The translations under genes were made by a program, and so were the position numbers. This document shows, piece by piece, positions 60,146 through 64,000 of a stretch of DNA of 64,000 bases (positions are counted from its first letter, which is position 1; every line of letters begins with the position of its first letter). The stretch covers positions 62,001 to 126,000 of the forward strand of contig JBKBIT010000011.1 in the NCBI GenBank assembly GCA_046297455.1. The letters are read 5' to 3'. The notes below the pieces were generated by a model that was given only the letters and a program-made list of their open reading frames with translations, did no database searches and was not told the DNA's origin. This DNA comes from ZYF759 sp046297455. Its GTDB lineage: Bacteria; Pseudomonadota; Alphaproteobacteria; Rhizobiales; Rhizobiaceae.

Positions 60146-62503
60146 TCAGGAATCGATCAGCGCATTGCGCCTTGCCGTGTCCACGGCTGAGCGCCGGTCG
60201 GACACGCCAAGCTTGGCGTAGAGATTCTTCAGGTGGAACTTGACGGTCGGCAGCGACACCATCATTTCACGCGCGATTTCCTTATTGGAGCACCCCTCGG
60301 CGAGAAGCAGCAGAGCACGCCACTCCTTGCGCGACAGCGGCCCGCCCGCCAGTGGGTTTGGTTCGGCCGAGCGCAGCCCGGAGGGAACCGGTGCGGTTCG
60401 CATCGGTCCGCCCGCCATGCGCGGGTCGTTGACCAGCGGGACGACCAGCAGTCTCTCTTCGAGCAGCGGCGCGCGACAGTCGCGCGCCACGCATGTCGAC
60501 AGCGCATCGGCCAGCAACTGGCGCGCGGCAGGTACCTGTCCTCTGCGCCGTGCGACCCAGGCTTGCCAGATGGCCAGTTGCCGGCGCTGGCGCCACGACA
60601 GATGCGGGTTCTTGTGCGCAAAGGCGAGCTTCTGCTGCAGCGCCTGGTCGCGCGGCCGTTCGAAAACCTGCTGGCGCAGCCAGATCAGTGCCTGTGCCAC
60701 GTCTTCGGGATCGCGGAGGTCGGCGAGGTTCTCGCCGGCGCTGTCGATCCAGATTGCACCGATGCGCGTTGCCATGGCTTCCAGCTTCAGCCGCGCCTCG
60801 CGCCAGCGGCGGGCGCTCTGCAGGATCAGCACCTCGCGCTGCTCGATCAACAACCGAAAACGCCGGGTCCGCCAGGTCTGTACCCGCCAGGCCTCCAGAT
60901 AGCGCAAGGCTGCCTCCGTGCCTCGCAATTGCAGCAGAGCCTCGGCGCCGAAGGCCAGAGCCAGCGTGGCGATCGAAGGCCAGAGCTCTCCATAGGCGAA
61001 GCGTTCGAAGGCAGTCTCGGCAAAATTGGTCATTGCCGTGCCACGGCCCTGCTCATAGGCGACCTGCGCCGTGAGGAGCGCCAGGAAACGGTCGTCCTGC
61101 GGGGTTTCAAAGGGGGTGGCGGCCAGTTCGCGCCTTGCCTCCTCCAGATCCTTTGCGGCTTCGGCCGGCGAGCCGGACAGAAGATGCATGAGGGCGAGGT
61201 GCACATGGATGTAGAAGGACAGGTAGGGCGCCTGCCCTGCACGGTAGTGAGACAATGCGCGTGCGGCGGTGGCGATCGCCTCGCCTTGGCGCCCCGCCCT
61301 GATCTGCTCGTCCAGCGCGACATTGTAGATCGAACCGCGCAGAAGATGGCTGTCGGGTGGCAGTTCGGCCAGCAGCGCGGCATATTCACCGTGGAAGTCG
61401 GTGCCTCCCATCGGCCGGTCGGAATACACACCGAGCAGAAGCCACGACATGCGCATTTCGGGGGCTAACCCGCCGGGATCAGGTGGTGCGCTGGCAAGGC
61501 CCGACGGCGTGGCCGCTCGCATCGCCTGCTCGATAAGCCGCGCGGCATGGCCGGTATGCCCGGCTTTCATCGCGGTCATCGCCCTGAGCGCAACCACACC
61601 ATGGTGCGGTTCTTCGCCGAAGGCTTCCAAAACCGCCCGCGCTTCGTCGGGGCCGTGCAGGTGGCCGAGCATCACGCCGCCCGACCGGTCGAGAACGCCA
61701 AGCGCCCCGGCGCGGTCCCCCGCCTCAAGGCAGGCTCTGATCGCTGCGGCCGGTTCGCGCGCGCGCTCCAAAAGACCGGCCGTCCGGGCACCCTGCGCAC
61801 GGCCCGCAAAGGCCGCCTCGAACAGGCTGCGCAGGGTGTCGGTTCGAAACCGAAAGGTCCCGTCCCTGGCAACGACAAGCGGGGCGAGCCGGGTCGCAGT
61901 CTGGGCGGATGCCTCGTCGAGCCCGCCGGCGGGAATGCCTCTGCGGGCCAGGGCCAGCGCATTCAGGAACACGCTGGCCGCCTCGTCCACCACCGGCAGC
62001 ACAGCCTCGCGCAGGAAGGCCACGGCGGTCGCGGCATCCTCCGGCAGTCGCACGAAATGCGCCGACAGCGCCGGCCATCCTCCGGCGCGCTCGAAAGCGG
62101 GATCGTCGGCCTCGCCGAGGAAGAGATCGCCATTACCGATCTCGAGCAGATCGCCATAGAGGCGCAAACGTGCGTGGTCGGCGATCTGCTGGCGTCCTGC
62201 ACTGACGACAGCCCGGCCTTGCACATCGCGAAGATCGAGGATCGTTCCGGGCGCAAGATCGATCAGTTCCAACCCGTCGCTGGCTCCACCATGATCGGGC
62301 CATTGGCGGATGGCCGCCCCGGTCCTTGCCGCCAGTTCCCGCAAGAGCAGGCTCTTGCCGGTGCCCGGCAGGCCATCGATCAGCGTGAACCGGGCACCCC
62401 CGCCCAATATGCGGTCGGCAAGCGCCGCGATCCTGGCGCCGGCCTCCGCCGTGCCTGGCCTGCCTTCTGCCTCTTGCTCTGTGCTCTGCCGCGCTTGCTG
62501 CAT
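60146..62503 (-). CDS. MalT-like LuxR family regulator with N-terminal ATPase
   Basis: This is a large STAND-type regulator of 785 aa. Walker A GLPGTGKS lies near residue 43. A long helical middle (about 250–690), rich in Ala, Leu and Arg, looks like TPR-type sensor repeats. The C-terminal LuxR HTH is LSRKEWRALLLLAEGCSNKEIAREMMVSLPTVKFHLKNLYAKLGV (about 715–775). This is the MalT/LAL layout, in which ligand and ATP binding drive oligomerisation on DNA. It is upstream of the Dpp operon on the same strand and probably activates it. Confidence 0.9.
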   Translation of the reverse strand: MQQARQSTEQEAEGRPGTAEAGARIAALADRILGGGARFTLIDGLPGTGKSLLLRELAARTGAAIRQWPDHGGASDGLELIDLAPGTILDLRDVQGRAVVSAGRQQIADHARLRLYGDLLEIGNGDLFLGEADDPAFERAGGWPALSAHFVRLPEDAATAVAFLREAVLPVVDEAASVFLNALALARRGIPAGGLDEASAQTATRLAPLVVARDGTFRFRTDTLRSLFEAAFAGRAQGARTAGLLERAREPAAAIRACLEAGDRAGALGVLDRSGGVMLGHLHGPDEARAVLEAFGEEPHHGVVALRAMTAMKAGHTGHAARLIEQAMRAATPSGLASAPPDPGGLAPEMRMSWLLLGVYSDRPMGGTDFHGEYAALLAELPPDSHLLRGSIYNVALDEQIRAGRQGEAIATAARALSHYRAGQAPYLSFYIHVHLALMHLLSGSPAEAAKDLEEARRELAATPFETPQDDRFLALLTAQVAYEQGRGTAMTNFAETAFERFAYGELWPSIATLALAFGAEALLQLRGTEAALRYLEAWRVQTWRTRRFRLLIEQREVLILQSARRWREARLKLEAMATRIGAIWIDSAGENLADLRDPEDVAQALIWLRQQVFERPRDQALQQKLAFAHKNPHLSWRQRRQLAIWQAWVARRRGQVPAARQLLADALSTCVARDCRAPLLEERLLVVPLVNDPRMAGGPMRTAPVPSGLRSAEPNPLAGGPLSRKEWRALLLLAEGCSNKEIAREMMVSLPTVKFHLKNLYAKLGVSDRRSAVDTARRNALIDS

Positions 62504-62561
62504 GGCAGACTGCTATGCTGAAGGCGCCAGTGAGGCAAGCGCGCCACCCGGCAAGGGCGGC

Positions 62562-63506
62562 CTAGTCCAGCACGATCCGAGGAAAATAGAACGAAACCGC
62601 CCAGTTCGGCGCATCCACGATCTCGCTGATCCGAAGATCGCCGGCCACGCTCGACAACATGTAGGCCTCCACGGGCGCCATGCCGGTACGTTTGGACAGG
62701 AGTTCCACCATCTGGCTGACCGCCTCGCGGGCGGCCTGCATCAGGTCCGGTCCGATGCCGGTCGTCACGTCATAGCCTGCCCCATCGAGGTGCCGGGTCA
62801 CCGGCCCCCTTGTCCGGAAGCGCGGGAATTTCGGCGCAGCTGCCTTTTCCAGCTCGAATTTCAGCGCCACCGACATCGGGCTTTCGATCGCCGTGCCGCA
62901 GACCTCGCCATCGCCCTGCGCGGCATGCGTATCGCCGACCGAAAACAGGGCGCCTGCCACCTCGACCGGCAGCCACAGCTCGGTCCCCTCCCCGATGTCG
63001 CGAATGTCCAGATTGCCGCCCACCCTTCGCGGCGGCACCACGCTGTGCGTGCCGGCTTCGGCCGGCGCCAGCCCGATCGTGCCGCAAAACGGCTTTAGTG
63101 GCACCCGCCCACCGGGCCCGAAGGCGGCCGGTGCCATCGTATTCGTGTCGTAGCTCCACAGATGCAGTGCGGGGTCCGGAAACTCGTCGGCCAAGAGCCC
63201 GAAGCCCGGAATATTGGCCGTCCAGCCCCAACCGCTCGGCGCAAGTCCCAGGATGGTCACCTTCAGCGCGTCGCCAGGTTCCGCACCGTCGATGAAGACC
63301 GGCCCCGTCACCGGGTTCACCTTGCCGAAATCCAGGCCTGCAATGTCGGCAGCTGTCGAACCGCGCGACAGCTGCCCGCCCGAGGCGTCGATCGTGTCGA
63401 ACTCGACCGTCTCGCCCGGCGCAATCGTCAGCGCCGGCGCGTTCTCGCGGTCCCAGCCATGATGGTGGATCGTCTTGATGAGGGAATGATCGCAGCTGTG
63501 GCCCAT
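62562..63506 (-). CDS. Acetamidase/formamidase family protein
   Basis: This is an FmdA/AmdA family amidase of 314 aa. It opens with HSLIKTIHHHGWDRENAPALTIAPGETVEFDTIDASGGQLS. Conserved blocks are VTGPVFIDGAEPGDALKV, RVPLKPFCGTIGLAPAE, and GDTHAAQGDGEVCGTAIESP. The PPRRVGGNLDIRD segment completes the family pattern. Members hydrolyse short amides to acid and ammonia. It lies 58 nt upstream of the LuxR gene on the same strand. It may release ammonia from an amide formed in the Dpp/HyuA pathway, or act separately. Confidence 0.92.
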   Translation of the reverse strand: MGHSCDHSLIKTIHHHGWDRENAPALTIAPGETVEFDTIDASGGQLSRGSTAADIAGLDFGKVNPVTGPVFIDGAEPGDALKVTILGLAPSGWGWTANIPGFGLLADEFPDPALHLWSYDTNTMAPAAFGPGGRVPLKPFCGTIGLAPAEAGTHSVVPPRRVGGNLDIRDIGEGTELWLPVEVAGALFSVGDTHAAQGDGEVCGTAIESPMSVALKFELEKAAAPKFPRFRTRGPVTRHLDGAGYDVTTGIGPDLMQAAREAVSQMVELLSKRTGMAPVEAYMLSSVAGDLRISEIVDAPNWAVSFYFPRIVLD

Positions 63507-63563
63507 GGGAACTCCGCCTGTTGCATGTCCAGGAGGCCACCTTGGCCTGCCCTGTTCGACGGC

Positions 63564-64000
63564 TCAACCCCGGCGGCCTGCTTCCCGTTCCGCCGCTTCG
63601 CGTTCCAGCCCGTCCAGCTGAAGGCGGATCTGGTTGGCTTCGGCCGCCGAGCCCGCCAGTGAGATGGCGCGGTTGAAGGCCTCCTTCGCCTCCCCCTTGC
63701 GGCCCAGCTGCTTCAACAACCAGCCGCGCACGCCGTGAAAATGAAAATAGGCTCCCAGCCGTTCGCCTAGCGGCTCGATGAGGTCCAGCGCGGCCTCCGC
63801 CCCACGCGCCTTGGCCACCGCCACCGCCCGGTTCAGCGTGATGACCGGCGATGGCTGCATGCGCTCCAGCGCGGCATAGAGCAGATCGATCTGCGCCCAG
63901 TCGGTGTCCTCGGGCCTTGTCGCCCTGGCATGCGAGGCGGCGATCGCCGCCTGCGCCTGGTAGGGTCCGGGCGCACGGTGCCGCACTGCCTTGTCGACCA
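63564..64000 (-). CDS. ECF RNA polymerase sigma factor, SigJ/DUF6596 type (C-terminal part)
   Basis: The frame is open to the window edge and gives 145 residues. GPYQAQAAIAASHARATRPEDTDWAQIDLLYAALERMQPSPVITLNRAVAVAKARG is the conserved C-terminal TPR-like extension of SigJ-like ECF sigma factors. The following LDLIEPLGERLGAYFHFHGVRGWLLKQLGRKGEAKEAFNRAI block is also typical. The sigma region 2 and 4 domains lie outside the window. These factors are often paired with a YCII-type protein. No start is visible. Confidence 0.85.
   Translation of the reverse strand, partial: VDKAVRHRAPGPYQAQAAIAASHARATRPEDTDWAQIDLLYAALERMQPSPVITLNRAVAVAKARGAEAALDLIEPLGERLGAYFHFHGVRGWLLKQLGRKGEAKEAFNRAISLAGSAAEANQIRLQLDGLEREAAEREAGRRG

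Noticed and set aside
1..64000. tRNA, rRNA, CRISPR, insertion sequence or prophage
   Set aside because: No cloverleaf-like sequences, regular spacer repeats, transposases, integrases or phage proteins were recognised on either strand by eye.

Overview
The window is high-GC alphaproteobacterial DNA, most likely from a member of the Hyphomicrobiales (Rhizobiales), Phyllobacteriaceae- or Rhizobiaceae-like and probably marine or halotolerant. The basis is the gene order CaCA antiporter–SDR–uvrC–pgsA–moaD–moaE and holC–pepA…lptF–lptG–lptD–surA, which is typical of that order, plus a glucosylglycerol-type compatible-solute operon. I saw no tRNA, rRNA, CRISPR array, insertion sequence or phage gene.

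Region 1 (1–23 kb) is core genome: DNA repair (uvrC), phospholipid synthesis (pgsA), molybdopterin synthase (moaD/moaE), a membrane PAS–PAS–GGDEF protein, ndk, a GST, a DinB-fold protein, a lipid kinase, an ABC-F ATPase, a crotonase, a HAD hydrolase, holC, pepA, a PAP2 phosphatase and the LPS export genes lptF-lptG-lptD with surA. After surA the usual pdxA–rsmA continuation is absent. A TSUP permease and dusA follow instead, on the other strand.

Region 2 (23.2–26.6 kb) is a three-gene leftward operon: gpsA, a HAD-IIB phosphatase and a GT20 synthase that looks like glucosylglycerol-phosphate synthase rather than OtsA. It would make glycerol-3-phosphate, join it to glucose and dephosphorylate the product. 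gpsA has no ATG, GTG or TTG in frame ahead of its NAD-binding motif.

Region 3 (27–39.2 kb) is accessory uptake and dehydrogenase genes: a MalFGK-type sugar ABC operon, two SDRs, a LIV-type ABC system and a zinc alcohol dehydrogenase. Region 4 (39.3–50.9 kb) is a divergent catabolic cluster enclosed by two perfect-stem bidirectional terminators. It holds three paralogous 2,4'-dihydroxyacetophenone-dioxygenase-like cupins, an SDR, two AraC regulators, a TRAP transporter, a GMC oxidoreductase and an aldehyde dehydrogenase.

Region 5 (51–62.5 kb) is the most interesting part. It is one tightly overlapping leftward operon encoding a Dpp-type ABC transporter (B, C, fused DF and a terminal substrate-binding protein) around a lone HyuA-type protein and two tandem DUF917 proteins, preceded by a MalT-like LuxR/ATPase regulator. 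Two GGGA(A)TAGGT repeats 20 bp apart lie between regulator and operon and resemble MalT boxes. I propose uptake and degradation of a cyclic amide or hydantoin-like compound. An acetamidase/formamidase and the end of a SigJ-like ECF sigma factor close the window. Functions come from family recognition by eye; no database search was run.
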